DNA from: Bacteroidota bacterium
GTDB lineage: Bacteria; Bacteroidota; Bacteroidia; Chitinophagales; Saprospiraceae
Length of the DNA stretch: 64,000 nt
Reading direction: 5' to 3'
Assembly: GCA_963169455.1 (NCBI GenBank)
Contig: CAUJDW010000149.1
Span: 1-64,000 of the forward strand
Positions 1-7,161 of the stretch are shown one piece after another. The position numbers and the translations under genes are program-made. The notes beneath the pieces are model-generated. The model ran no database searches, was not told the DNA's origin, and saw only the letters and a list, made by a program, of their open reading frames with translations. How positions within the stretch are numbered: position 1 is the stretch's first letter; each line of letters starts with the position of its first letter.

Positions 1-2
1 CG

Positions 3-115
3 AACATTTACGCCCCTCCGGGGCTATTTTGGGCCTGCTGAAAGGCCCGGAGGGCCGAAAATGTTGTTAGAATTGGCTATTCAAAGTCCATTTAGCTCCG
101 GAGGAGCGTAATGTT
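3..115. repeat. Three copies of a REP-like palindromic unit
   Basis: A unit of about 22 bp beginning AACATT and containing a CCTCCGG palindrome occurs three times: once on the plus strand (3-24) and twice inverted (44-65 and 95-115). Each copy can fold into a small GC hairpin. The alternating orientation resembles a bacterial interspersed mosaic element. No transposase gene is present nearby in the window. Confidence 0.6.
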
Positions 116-463
116 AGCTAAAGTGCCAAAGTAGAATTAAGGCAATCCCGGGTTTTGCCGTTAGAACGTTCACCGTTAGGGCCACCCTCGGATGAAGAAC
201 GGTTGAAACCGACTTGATCCGCCTTGCGGCCCGGCAGGATGCCTGGCAATAAAAAACCTTCCAAAAAGCGGAGGTTTATACCCTGGACACAGCATTAATG
301 GCGTCAACACAGGGAATGCTGCGCTTTTCAGGAGCGGCCTTCGAGTTCACCTCCAAAATCAGAAGCCCCGAAAAGTAAGGGGATGAGCGGGAAGTCATCC
401 CCTTACACCCAGGCTTGATATTCTGAATTTGACAACAGGGCATCAGGGCACAGCGCCCATCAC
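116..463. other. Intergenic stretch with one perfect hairpin, no gene seen
   Basis: No convincing coding region is visible here. A perfect 12-bp inverted repeat (375-386 with 395-406, GTAAGGGGATGA) forms a strong hairpin with an 8-nt loop, but no T-tract follows it on either strand, so it is not a classical terminator. The rest shows no recognisable motif. Confidence 0.4.
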
Positions 464-464
464 A

Positions 465-505
465 AACAAAAAACGCCCTGACGATGGGGTAATCATCAGG
501 GCGTT
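465..505 (-). terminator. Rho-independent terminator of tRNA-Arg
   Basis: A perfect 10-bp stem (472-481 with 496-505, AACGCCCTGA) lies just downstream of the minus-strand tRNA gene. Read on the minus strand it is followed by TTTTTTGTTTG, the form of an intrinsic terminator. Confidence 0.75.
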
Positions 506-519
506 ATCATGGAGCTTAG

Positions 520-592
520 TGACCCCGGCAGGACTCGAACCTGCGGCCAGCTGCTTAGAAGGCAGCTGCTCTATCCACTGAGCTACGGGGCC
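520..592 (-). tRNA. tRNA-Arg (anticodon UCU)
   Basis: The reverse strand folds into a standard 73-nt cloverleaf: a 7-bp acceptor stem (GGCCCCG with CGGGGTC), a D arm with AGTGGATA, an anticodon arm GCTGC-CTTCTAA-GCAGC with anticodon TCT, and a T arm GCAGG-TTCGAGT-CCTGC. The discriminator base is A. The CCA end is not encoded. It reads AGA/AGG arginine codons. Confidence 0.95.
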
Positions 593-810
593 TATGGAAG
601 TGGGAAATCCGAAGTAGGAAGCCGGAAGTTTTACCCGAACGCGAGCGAAGCGAGTGGGCGGGCGGAAGGGCTACTTTCAGCCAACTTCCAAACCGTCGCA
701 AAATTACTTTTTTTCCACAGCTTTACAACCGGGCTCGCCTCAAAATCGTTCAAGTTAGTAAACCAGTCATTGTTATAGAAGATTAAATTTTCCTTTTCGT
801 GAGTGCCAAG

Positions 811-1719
811 ATGACTTTCCTCTTACGCAAAAAGCGGCTGTATTTTTCCGTGGCCGCATTTCTCTTCTTTGTCTATGCCTACGATTTTATGGAAATGCGC
901 GCCAGCTCCGAAACCTTCGGGCGGGTGCTTTCCGACAACGCCTTCGGCTACGAAGCGCATTTTGACTATTACGAAGCGGAAGGGCGGAAACTGCGCTACC
1001 TCGAGATCGGCAGCGACTCCCTGCCGCTGGTGGTCTTTATCCACGGGGCGCCGAGTTCGTCTTCCTTCTGGAAGGGCCTGCTGCGCGACAGCTCCCTGCT
1101 GAGCCGCGCCAAACTGCTGGCGGTCGACAGGCCGGGTTACGGGTACTCGGGTTATGGCGACCCCGAAGTTTCGGTGCGCAAACAGGCCGAGCTGATCGCC
1201 AACATCATCCGGGAAAAGCGGGGCCGGCACCCTTCGGTCATCCTGCATGGCTCCAGCTACGGCGGAACAGTGGCCGCCCGCATCGCCATGGACTTCCCGG
1301 CCCTGGTCGACGGGCTGCTGCTGCAGTCGGCCTCGGTGGCGCCGGGCGAGGAAAAGACTTACCTCTTCTCTCATATCACTGAAAACTGGCTGCTGCGCTG
1401 GCTGCTGCCGGGCTCCATCCACGTGGCCAACGCGGAAAAGCTCTCCCATAAGGTGCAACTGGATTCCATGGCCAACCTCTGGAACCGCATCCGCAGCTCG
1501 GTCATCGTCCTGCACGGCAAGGCCGACAGCCTGATCTACCCCTCCAACGCCCTCTTCGCCAAAGAGCGCCTGAACAACGCGTCCTACCTGGAAGTGCAAA
1601 TGCTGGAGGGCCGCAAGCACGACCTGCTCTGGACAAAGAGAGAGCTGCTGCTCATGTCCCTGAACAAACTGATCGAACTGGCGGCCCTCCGGATGCCGAT
1701 ATCCGATGGGGGCTATTAG
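811..1719 (+). CDS. Membrane-anchored alpha/beta hydrolase
   Basis: This 302-residue alpha/beta-hydrolase-fold protein has a hydrophobic N-terminal segment (about residues 9-24) after a basic LRKKR stretch, so it is probably a signal-anchored or exported enzyme. The fold signatures are an HGAP oxyanion-type loop, a nucleophile elbow GSSYG with Ser149, an acid residue Asp239 in GKAD and a C-terminal His270 in GRKHD, giving a plausible complete Ser-Asp-His triad. The substrate cannot be inferred. An in-frame GTG at 799 is an alternative start; ATG at 811 puts the basic residues directly before the hydrophobic segment. Its stop is 4 bp from the stop of the convergent thioredoxin-fold gene, so the two share no obvious operon. 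Confidence 0.85.
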   Translation: MTFLLRKKRLYFSVAAFLFFVYAYDFMEMRASSETFGRVLSDNAFGYEAHFDYYEAEGRKLRYLEIGSDSLPLVVFIHGAPSSSSFWKGLLRDSSLLSRAKLLAVDRPGYGYSGYGDPEVSVRKQAELIANIIREKRGRHPSVILHGSSYGGTVAARIAMDFPALVDGLLLQSASVAPGEEKTYLFSHITENWLLRWLLPGSIHVANAEKLSHKVQLDSMANLWNRIRSSVIVLHGKADSLIYPSNALFAKERLNNASYLEVQMLEGRKHDLLWTKRELLLMSLNKLIELAALRMPISDGGY

Positions 1720-1723
1720 CGCT

Positions 1724-3175
1724 CTACAGCTTCACCACCTTCTTCATCAGGCTTCCCGAATCCGTATGCACCAGCAGGAAATAGATGCCCGGGATCAACC
1801 CGTCCGTGCCGAGTTCCAGCTTGTGGGCGCCCGGAGGCAGCAGCCCGAAGGGCTGTGTGCCGAGCGGTGCGCCGGTGGGGGAGCGCCACTCCAGGCTGAT
1901 GTTGCTGCTCTGGGACAATTCCAGCTTAACCGCCAGCGGCCCGTAAGTGGGGTTGGGGAAAATGCTTGCCGAACTTAGCTCGGCAAGCTCCCGGCTGCTG
2001 CTGGCGGCCTGCGCCAGGAAGAGCCCGCGGATCTCGTCGAGGATGCCGAATGTACTGGCCTCGAAGACGAGGTTGTCATTGTCGTCGCTCACGAGGATGA
2101 AACCGCCGTTCACCAGCCCGTCGCCGCCATCATCGGACACGATTATGGTGTAGCAGCCGTCAGCTTCCAGGGTGAGCGGGGTCTCTGTGTATTCGTTGTT
2201 GGGCAGCGGCCCGCTTTCAGCAATTACATTGCCGTTCTCATCCTCGATGCGCCAGCGGGTGTTTTCTTCTTCCGCGTTTTCATCTGTCTGGACATAGATG
2301 GCCAGGTTGCGGGTCGACTGGGGGGCTTTGAGGAAAGGAACTTCGATGGCATTATTGGCGATGTCCCCGTCGCTGTTTGCCAGTTCCACCGTAAAGATAT
2401 TCTCGCCGGGCAGCAGGGGCACGTTTGCAAACTCCAGCAAGGCTTCCTGCCCGAAGCTCAGTTCGCCCTGCCAGTCCAGGGTGGCCACTACTTCATGTTC
2501 GCGCTTGAGCTGGATTTCGGCTGCCGTCAGCGGGTTGGCGCCGCTGTTGAAGAGCCCGAATGAAATAGCGCCTTCATAGCAATCGGATCCGTAAACGTCA
2601 TAAGTAAAAACGGCTGCATCGTTATCCGGCGGGTTGGCGCCGTCGCAGCTCATCAACTCGTTCATGATGTATTCCTTGGTCCAGTTTGCGGGCCCCGTCC
2701 ACATCTGGGGCGTTTTTACACGCATATCGGGGCAGATGAGCAGGATGGTGGGGTAAGCCTGGAGGCGGTAGGCCCGGGCGATGCCGTAGTCCGGCACGTC
2801 GAAGATGGGGTAGGGGGTTCCGGCCACCCAGTTGCCCATGGAAGGCCCCTCGATGCCGATGAGCTGGTTGTAGTTGGTAGTGGGGTCGGCTTCGATGAAA
2901 AGAACCATTACTTCGTCAGTACCATCCGGGCCGTAATCCTCCCAGATTTCCTTGAGCACGCCGCTTTCGTGCTCCACCCAGCAGGGCGGGCACCAGGCCG
3001 CCGCCAGGTCGATGATTACGGGCTTCCCCTGAACGAGGAAGTCGTACAGCCGGTGTTCGTTGCCGTTGATGTCGGTAAGGGTGAACGGAGGCGCCCACTG
3101 GCCAACCTGCATCTGCGCGTGCAGGGGGATGGTTGACAATAGAGCAATGACGAGAGAGAGGTAGGTGTGCTTCAT
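1724..3175 (-). CDS. Secreted thioredoxin-fold protein with T9SS type A sorting domain
   Basis: This 483-residue exported protein has a signal peptide (residues 1-20, ending LHA-Q) and a TlpA/AhpC-like thioredoxin domain with the redox motif WCPPC (Cys62, Cys65) and a cis-proline segment AYPTILL. A beta-rich middle region follows. The C-terminal part (about 405-483) begins SIFPNPT and ends in KKVVKL, typical of a type IX secretion sorting domain that directs export and surface anchoring. It is therefore predicted to be a surface or secreted thiol-disulfide or redoxin protein; the partner is unknown. It stands alone on the minus strand, convergent with the hydrolase. Confidence 0.88.
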   Translation of the reverse strand: MKHTYLSLVIALLSTIPLHAQMQVGQWAPPFTLTDINGNEHRLYDFLVQGKPVIIDLAAAWCPPCWVEHESGVLKEIWEDYGPDGTDEVMVLFIEADPTTNYNQLIGIEGPSMGNWVAGTPYPIFDVPDYGIARAYRLQAYPTILLICPDMRVKTPQMWTGPANWTKEYIMNELMSCDGANPPDNDAAVFTYDVYGSDCYEGAISFGLFNSGANPLTAAEIQLKREHEVVATLDWQGELSFGQEALLEFANVPLLPGENIFTVELANSDGDIANNAIEVPFLKAPQSTRNLAIYVQTDENAEEENTRWRIEDENGNVIAESGPLPNNEYTETPLTLEADGCYTIIVSDDGGDGLVNGGFILVSDDNDNLVFEASTFGILDEIRGLFLAQAASSSRELAELSSASIFPNPTYGPLAVKLELSQSSNISLEWRSPTGAPLGTQPFGLLPPGAHKLELGTDGLIPGIYFLLVHTDSGSLMKKVVKL

Positions 3176-3380
3176 AAGGCATTCTGCTTTGTTAGTGAAA
3201 AAATAACCGCCTGAATTTAAGGAAATTCAGTTTGGCGGGCAATGTATTCCGGACTAAAAAAAGGAGATTCCGGACGAAGGCGTTGAAGGGCGGTTTTTCG
3301 CGCAGATCAATTTTTTCCATCCCACCGCCCCCATGCTTCCCCAACTTTAGTATTTTGCCTCCCACATTTTACATTTCATA

Positions 3381-3408
3381 TTTTTCATTTTTCATTTTTC
3401 ATTTTTCA
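3381..3408. repeat. 7-bp tandem repeat (TTTTTCA)x4 in front of a start codon
   Basis: Four perfect copies of TTTTTCA end 6 bp before the ATG of the GlcNAc-kinase-like gene, in a longer T/A-rich tract from about 3364. The position, within or close to the 5' untranslated region, means copy-number change could alter promoter or leader spacing. Confidence 0.7.
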
Positions 3409-3414
3409 TTCCCC

Positions 3415-4266
3415 ATGCTTCATCCCACCCTTATCATCGACAGCGGCGGCAGCAAGGCCGCCTGGGCGCTTTGCTTCAACCCCAGGGAAGCCGAACAAGG
3501 CGCCGTGCCCGGCATCCACCCCCTGTTGCTGGACGACGACGGCCTGCTCACAGCCGTGGAAATGCTTTCCCACGAGTTGCCGCACGCTCCGGGGGCTATT
3601 TTTTACTACGGCACCGGCTGTAGCGATGAGGAGCCGAAAGGGCGGGTGAAACAGGCCTTTCGGCGGCTCTATCCGAAAGCCCATATCGAAGTGCACAGCG
3701 ATATGCTGGGCGCAGCGCGCGGGCTTTGGGGGCGCGAAACGGGCATCGCCCTCATTCTCGGCACCGGCTCCAACGTCTGCCTGGTGGAGGATGGGTTTAT
3801 CACCCGGAATACCGGCGGCCTGGGTTACGTGCTGGGCGACGAAGGCAGCGGGGCCGACATGGGCCGCCACCTGCTCGGCGCCCTGCTCAACGGCCTGCTG
3901 CCGGCCGACCTGAAGGAAAAGCTGGAAAAGGCTTATTCCGTCAGCCGGGCCACCATCCTGGAACAGGTTTACCGCAGGCCTTTCGCCAACCGCTACCTGG
4001 GCTCCTTTGCGCCTTTCCTGCACCAACACAAAGAACACCCCTTCGTGCAGCAAATGGCCATGGAGCGCTTCCACGCTCTGTTTCGGAACAACGTCATTCC
4101 CCTCGGAATAAAAGCCCGGGTGGGCTGCGTCGGCTCCGTGGGCTTCTTCTTCCAGGACCTGCTGGCCCGGTCGGCCCGCGATCACGGCTTCAGTTTGGAA
4201 CGCGTGATGCAAATGCCCATGGAAGGCCTGATCCCCTTCCACCTGGGAAACCATGAAACGGTGTAA
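3415..4266 (+). CDS. BadF/BadG-type ATPase, N-acetylglucosamine-kinase-like
   Basis: This 283-residue protein belongs to the BadF/BadG/BcrA/BcrD ATPase family (ASKHA fold), whose Bacteroidota members resemble eukaryotic GlcNAc kinase. The N-terminal phosphate-1 motif is DSGGSK (9-14), the phosphate-2-like loop is GTGSN (116-120), and GDEGSGADMG follows, as in NAGK-like enzymes. It probably phosphorylates an amino sugar such as GlcNAc in the cytoplasm for salvage. The reading frame extends 61 codons upstream, but that part is translated T-rich repeat DNA, so ATG 3415 is chosen. The next gene begins 2 bp after the stop, so the two are co-transcribed. Confidence 0.82.
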   Translation: MLHPTLIIDSGGSKAAWALCFNPREAEQGAVPGIHPLLLDDDGLLTAVEMLSHELPHAPGAIFYYGTGCSDEEPKGRVKQAFRRLYPKAHIEVHSDMLGAARGLWGRETGIALILGTGSNVCLVEDGFITRNTGGLGYVLGDEGSGADMGRHLLGALLNGLLPADLKEKLEKAYSVSRATILEQVYRRPFANRYLGSFAPFLHQHKEHPFVQQMAMERFHALFRNNVIPLGIKARVGCVGSVGFFFQDLLARSARDHGFSLERVMQMPMEGLIPFHLGNHETV

Positions 4267-4268
4267 CC

Positions 4269-4763
4269 ATGAAACCACCACCCACCATTCGCCCGGCAAC
4301 CCACTCCGACCTCGACGACATCTGGCGGATTTGGAAGGAGGTTATGGAACAGGACGTTTACTACCCCTACGATCCTGCTTACACCCGCCAGCAGATCGAA
4401 GCCGGATGGATCAACCTGGACAACCTCATCGGCGTCGCCGAGCTGGAGGGGCGGGTTGCCGGAGCATACATCGTCAAACCCAACCAGCCCGGCTACGGGA
4501 GCCATGTGGCCAATGCCGCCTATATGGTGGATACGCCTTTCCGGAATATGGGCATCGGCAAGCTGCTGTGCGCCCATTCTCTCCAGGCCGCCAAAGCGGC
4601 CGGCTACCGCGCCATGCAGTTCAACCTCGTCGTCAGCACCAATACCGCAGCGGTCAAAGTCTGGGAGTCCTTCGGCTTTCAGCGGATCGGCATCGTACCG
4701 GAAGGCTTTTTTCACAGGGAAAAAGGTTTTGTGGATGCCTATATTTACTTCCGCTTCCTTTGA
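4269..4763 (+). CDS. GNAT family N-acetyltransferase
   Basis: This is a 164-residue single-domain GNAT acetyltransferase. The acetyl-CoA pyrophosphate-binding motif A is visible as RNMGIG (92-97), followed by the usual helix and the NTAAVKVWESFGF segment (125-137) that closes the fold. The C-terminal part, VPEGFFHREKGFVDAYIY, resembles the PhnO/RimI-like L-amino-acid or peptide N-acetyltransferases; the acceptor cannot be told. It starts 2 bp after the upstream kinase-like gene and ends 20 bp before the lipoprotein gene, suggesting a three-gene operon. Confidence 0.87.
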   Translation: MKPPPTIRPATHSDLDDIWRIWKEVMEQDVYYPYDPAYTRQQIEAGWINLDNLIGVAELEGRVAGAYIVKPNQPGYGSHVANAAYMVDTPFRNMGIGKLLCAHSLQAAKAAGYRAMQFNLVVSTNTAAVKVWESFGFQRIGIVPEGFFHREKGFVDAYIYFRFL

Positions 4764-4783
4764 CCTCAGCCCAAACTCAGGCT

Positions 4784-6289
4784 ATGAAGCAAACCATGAT
4801 GATATTATCGGCCCTGGCGGCAGTGCTCTGTTTCGGTTGCCGGCAGGAAAGCACGCGGGAAGCCGCATTCCGGCACTACTGCGGGTCCTGCCATTTGCCG
4901 CCGGCGCCGGAAGATTTGCCGAAGGCGGTTTGGGAAAACAACGTCCTTCCCGATATGGGCGCCCGGCTGGGCATAAGGGCGCCTGGTTTTGACCCCCTGG
5001 CCGGAAAGCCTCAGACGGAGCATTTCATATACAAAACCCTGGCTATCTACCCTGAAAACCAGCTCATCAGCGATCAGCGGTGGAGGCAGATCCGGGATTT
5101 TATTTTGGCCAACGCCCCCGATTCTCTGCCCCGCCCTCTTTTGCCGCCGCTCCGGGAAACTGCCCTTTTTGCCTCTTTTCCACTCTCCACCGACACCCTT
5201 GGCGGCGCCATGACAACCTGCCTGTCCTATCAGGATGGAGCCTTGTATGCTGCTTCCGTTTTCGGCCAGGTGCTGCGCTATAATCCCCGGCAGCGGGCCT
5301 TTTCGCAGCTCGCAAAACGGCCCAACCCGGTTTCTTCGGTTGTGGTTTCGGGCCCGGCCATCGTGGTTGCCGAAATCGGGCAAATGCACCCTACCGACCT
5401 GTTCTACGGGGAAACCTGGCGCCTGGAAAACGGGAGAGCGGAAATAATCGCGGATCAGCTGCAGCGGCCGGTGCACACGCTGGTGGAAGATATCGACGGG
5501 GACGGCAGGGAAGAGTTCTTTATCTGCGAGTTCGGCAACCAGAGCGGGAAATTCTCCATGATTTACGAGCAAAATGGGAAGAGGGAGAAAAAAGTGCTGA
5601 TCTCCCTGCCCGGCACAATCAAATCCTTTGCGGAAGATATGGACGCCGACGGGAAGAAAGACCTCGTGGTGCTGGCCGCACAGGCCCAGGAAGGCGTCTG
5701 GATTCTGTACCAGAAAGATGGGCTGTCCTTTACCGCTGAACGGGCCCTCAGCCTGAGCCCGGTTTACGGAACCAGCGGTTTCGAACTCTTTGACTACGAA
5801 GGCGACGGCGACCTGGACATCGCGATCGTCAACGGCGACAACGCCGACCTTTCCGTGCTTCCCAAACCCTATCACGGGCTGCGCCTGTTCATCAACAAGG
5901 GCAGGAACCAGTTCGAAGAAAAACTGTTCGTGGCCATTAACGGCGCCACCAATGTGCTGGCCAGGGATTTCGACCGGGACGGCGATGTCGATTTCGTGGC
6001 CTCGGCCTTTTTCCCGGATGAAGAAAGAGCGCCGGGCAGATCCCTGCTTTTTCTCGAAAACGCGAATGCTCCTGAATATGCTTTTGATATGCAGGCCATC
6101 GCCGGCGCCCCGGCCGGCCGCTGGCTCGTTTTAACTGCCGGCGATTTCGACGGCGACGGCGACGAGGACGTGGCCGTGGGCTCCTTTACCTATGCGCCGG
6201 AAAGCATCATGGACAATCGCTTCGGAAGCCCCGCAGGGGAATCGCCGGACATCCTGATCCTGGAGAACGTGCTGCCTGCCCGCCGTTGA
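4784..6289 (+). CDS. Lipoprotein with c-type haem site and FG-GAP/VCBS repeats
   Basis: This 501-residue protein starts with a short hydrophobic leader ending in FGC (Cys19), a probable lipidation site. Directly behind it is a CGSCH haem c motif (33-37), then a short cytochrome-like region. The remainder is a predicted beta-propeller of FG-GAP/VCBS type: repeated acidic calcium-loop motifs such as DIDGDGREEF, DMDADGKKDL, DYEGDGDLDI, DFDRDGDVDF and DFDGDGDEDV recur along the chain. The architecture suggests an envelope-anchored electron-transfer or binding protein, though the redox partner is unknown. ATG 4784 is chosen because it supplies the leader; the frame runs further upstream only as a shadow of the acetyltransferase gene. 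Confidence 0.8.
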   Translation: MKQTMMILSALAAVLCFGCRQESTREAAFRHYCGSCHLPPAPEDLPKAVWENNVLPDMGARLGIRAPGFDPLAGKPQTEHFIYKTLAIYPENQLISDQRWRQIRDFILANAPDSLPRPLLPPLRETALFASFPLSTDTLGGAMTTCLSYQDGALYAASVFGQVLRYNPRQRAFSQLAKRPNPVSSVVVSGPAIVVAEIGQMHPTDLFYGETWRLENGRAEIIADQLQRPVHTLVEDIDGDGREEFFICEFGNQSGKFSMIYEQNGKREKKVLISLPGTIKSFAEDMDADGKKDLVVLAAQAQEGVWILYQKDGLSFTAERALSLSPVYGTSGFELFDYEGDGDLDIAIVNGDNADLSVLPKPYHGLRLFINKGRNQFEEKLFVAINGATNVLARDFDRDGDVDFVASAFFPDEERAPGRSLLFLENANAPEYAFDMQAIAGAPAGRWLVLTAGDFDGDGDEDVAVGSFTYAPESIMDNRFGSPAGESPDILILENVLPARR

Positions 6290-6392
6290 TAATAGTCATT
6301 GAAAATGAATGGCTTTTGCTTTACATTCTGAGTGAAATTCCGGCGCCGCCGGCGCTGGGAAAGGGTTGTATTGTATAGTAAAAACATCAGCC

Positions 6393-7136
6393 ATGAACCC
6401 ACAATGGATAATAGCCGGCATCATTCTGGCCTTTCTGCTCGCGGGCATCCGGGTCGTATTCGAGTACAAGCGGGCGATAAAATTCAGGTTTGGAAAATTC
6501 AGCAAAGTCCTTCAGCCCGGTTTCCGCTGGATCATCCCGGTTGTGGATTCGGTGCAGTTTGTCGACATCCGGGTCATCACGATCAACGTTTTGTCGCAGG
6601 AAGTCATGACGGCGGATAACGTTCCCTGCCGGGTGGACGGGGTGCTTTTTTTCAGGATAAAGGATGCGAAAAAAGCGGTGCTGGAGGTGGAGGATTACAA
6701 TTACGCCATCACCCTGCTGGCGCAATCGGCGCTGAGAGACGTTTGCGGAAAAGCGGAACTGGATACTATTCTGACGAAGAGGGAAGAAGTCGGGAAAAAT
6801 ATCCGGCAGATCGTCGATGCGGAAACCGAAGAATGGGGCATTGCCATCCTGGATGTCAAAATCAAGGATATCGAGTTGCCGGAAAACATGAAGCGGTCGA
6901 TGGCGCATCAGGCCGAGGCGGAGCGCTCCCGCCGGGCAAGGGTGATCCTGGCGCTGGCCGAAGAGCAGGCCGCCGCCAAACTGCTCGAGGCCGGCCGGCT
7001 GATCGACCAGTCGCCCTCGGCCATCAAGCTCCGGCTATATCAGACGCTAGGCGATATCGCAGCGGAAAAGAACTCCACCATTGTCTTCCCCTTCCCGGAA
7101 GAGGCTTTGCCCAAAGCGGGAAAGGCGGAAAAGTAA
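6393..7136 (+). CDS. SPFH/Band 7 (stomatin/slipin-like) membrane protein
   Basis: This 247-residue protein has an N-terminal transmembrane segment (about residues 4-22) followed by an SPFH/Band 7 domain: FEYKRAIKFRFGKF, PGFRWIIPVVD, a VDIRVITINV strand and the conserved VDGVLFFRIKD region. A C-terminal AEAERSRRARVI segment predicts the helix used for oligomerisation. Slipins assemble rings in membrane microdomains; a partner NfeD-type protease is usual in bacteria but none is adjacent here. An in-frame ATG 27 bp upstream is possible, but ATG 6393 places the membrane segment at the N-terminus. No cargo can be assigned. Confidence 0.87.
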   Translation: MNPQWIIAGIILAFLLAGIRVVFEYKRAIKFRFGKFSKVLQPGFRWIIPVVDSVQFVDIRVITINVLSQEVMTADNVPCRVDGVLFFRIKDAKKAVLEVEDYNYAITLLAQSALRDVCGKAELDTILTKREEVGKNIRQIVDAETEEWGIAILDVKIKDIELPENMKRSMAHQAEAERSRRARVILALAEEQAAAKLLEAGRLIDQSPSAIKLRLYQTLGDIAAEKNSTIVFPFPEEALPKAGKAEK

Positions 7137-7161
7137 GCTTGAGATGGAGCGGCAGGCAGGG

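Noticed and set aside
1-500. CRISPR array
   Set aside because: The repeated units are palindromes in alternating orientation without regular spacers; no Cas gene is present.
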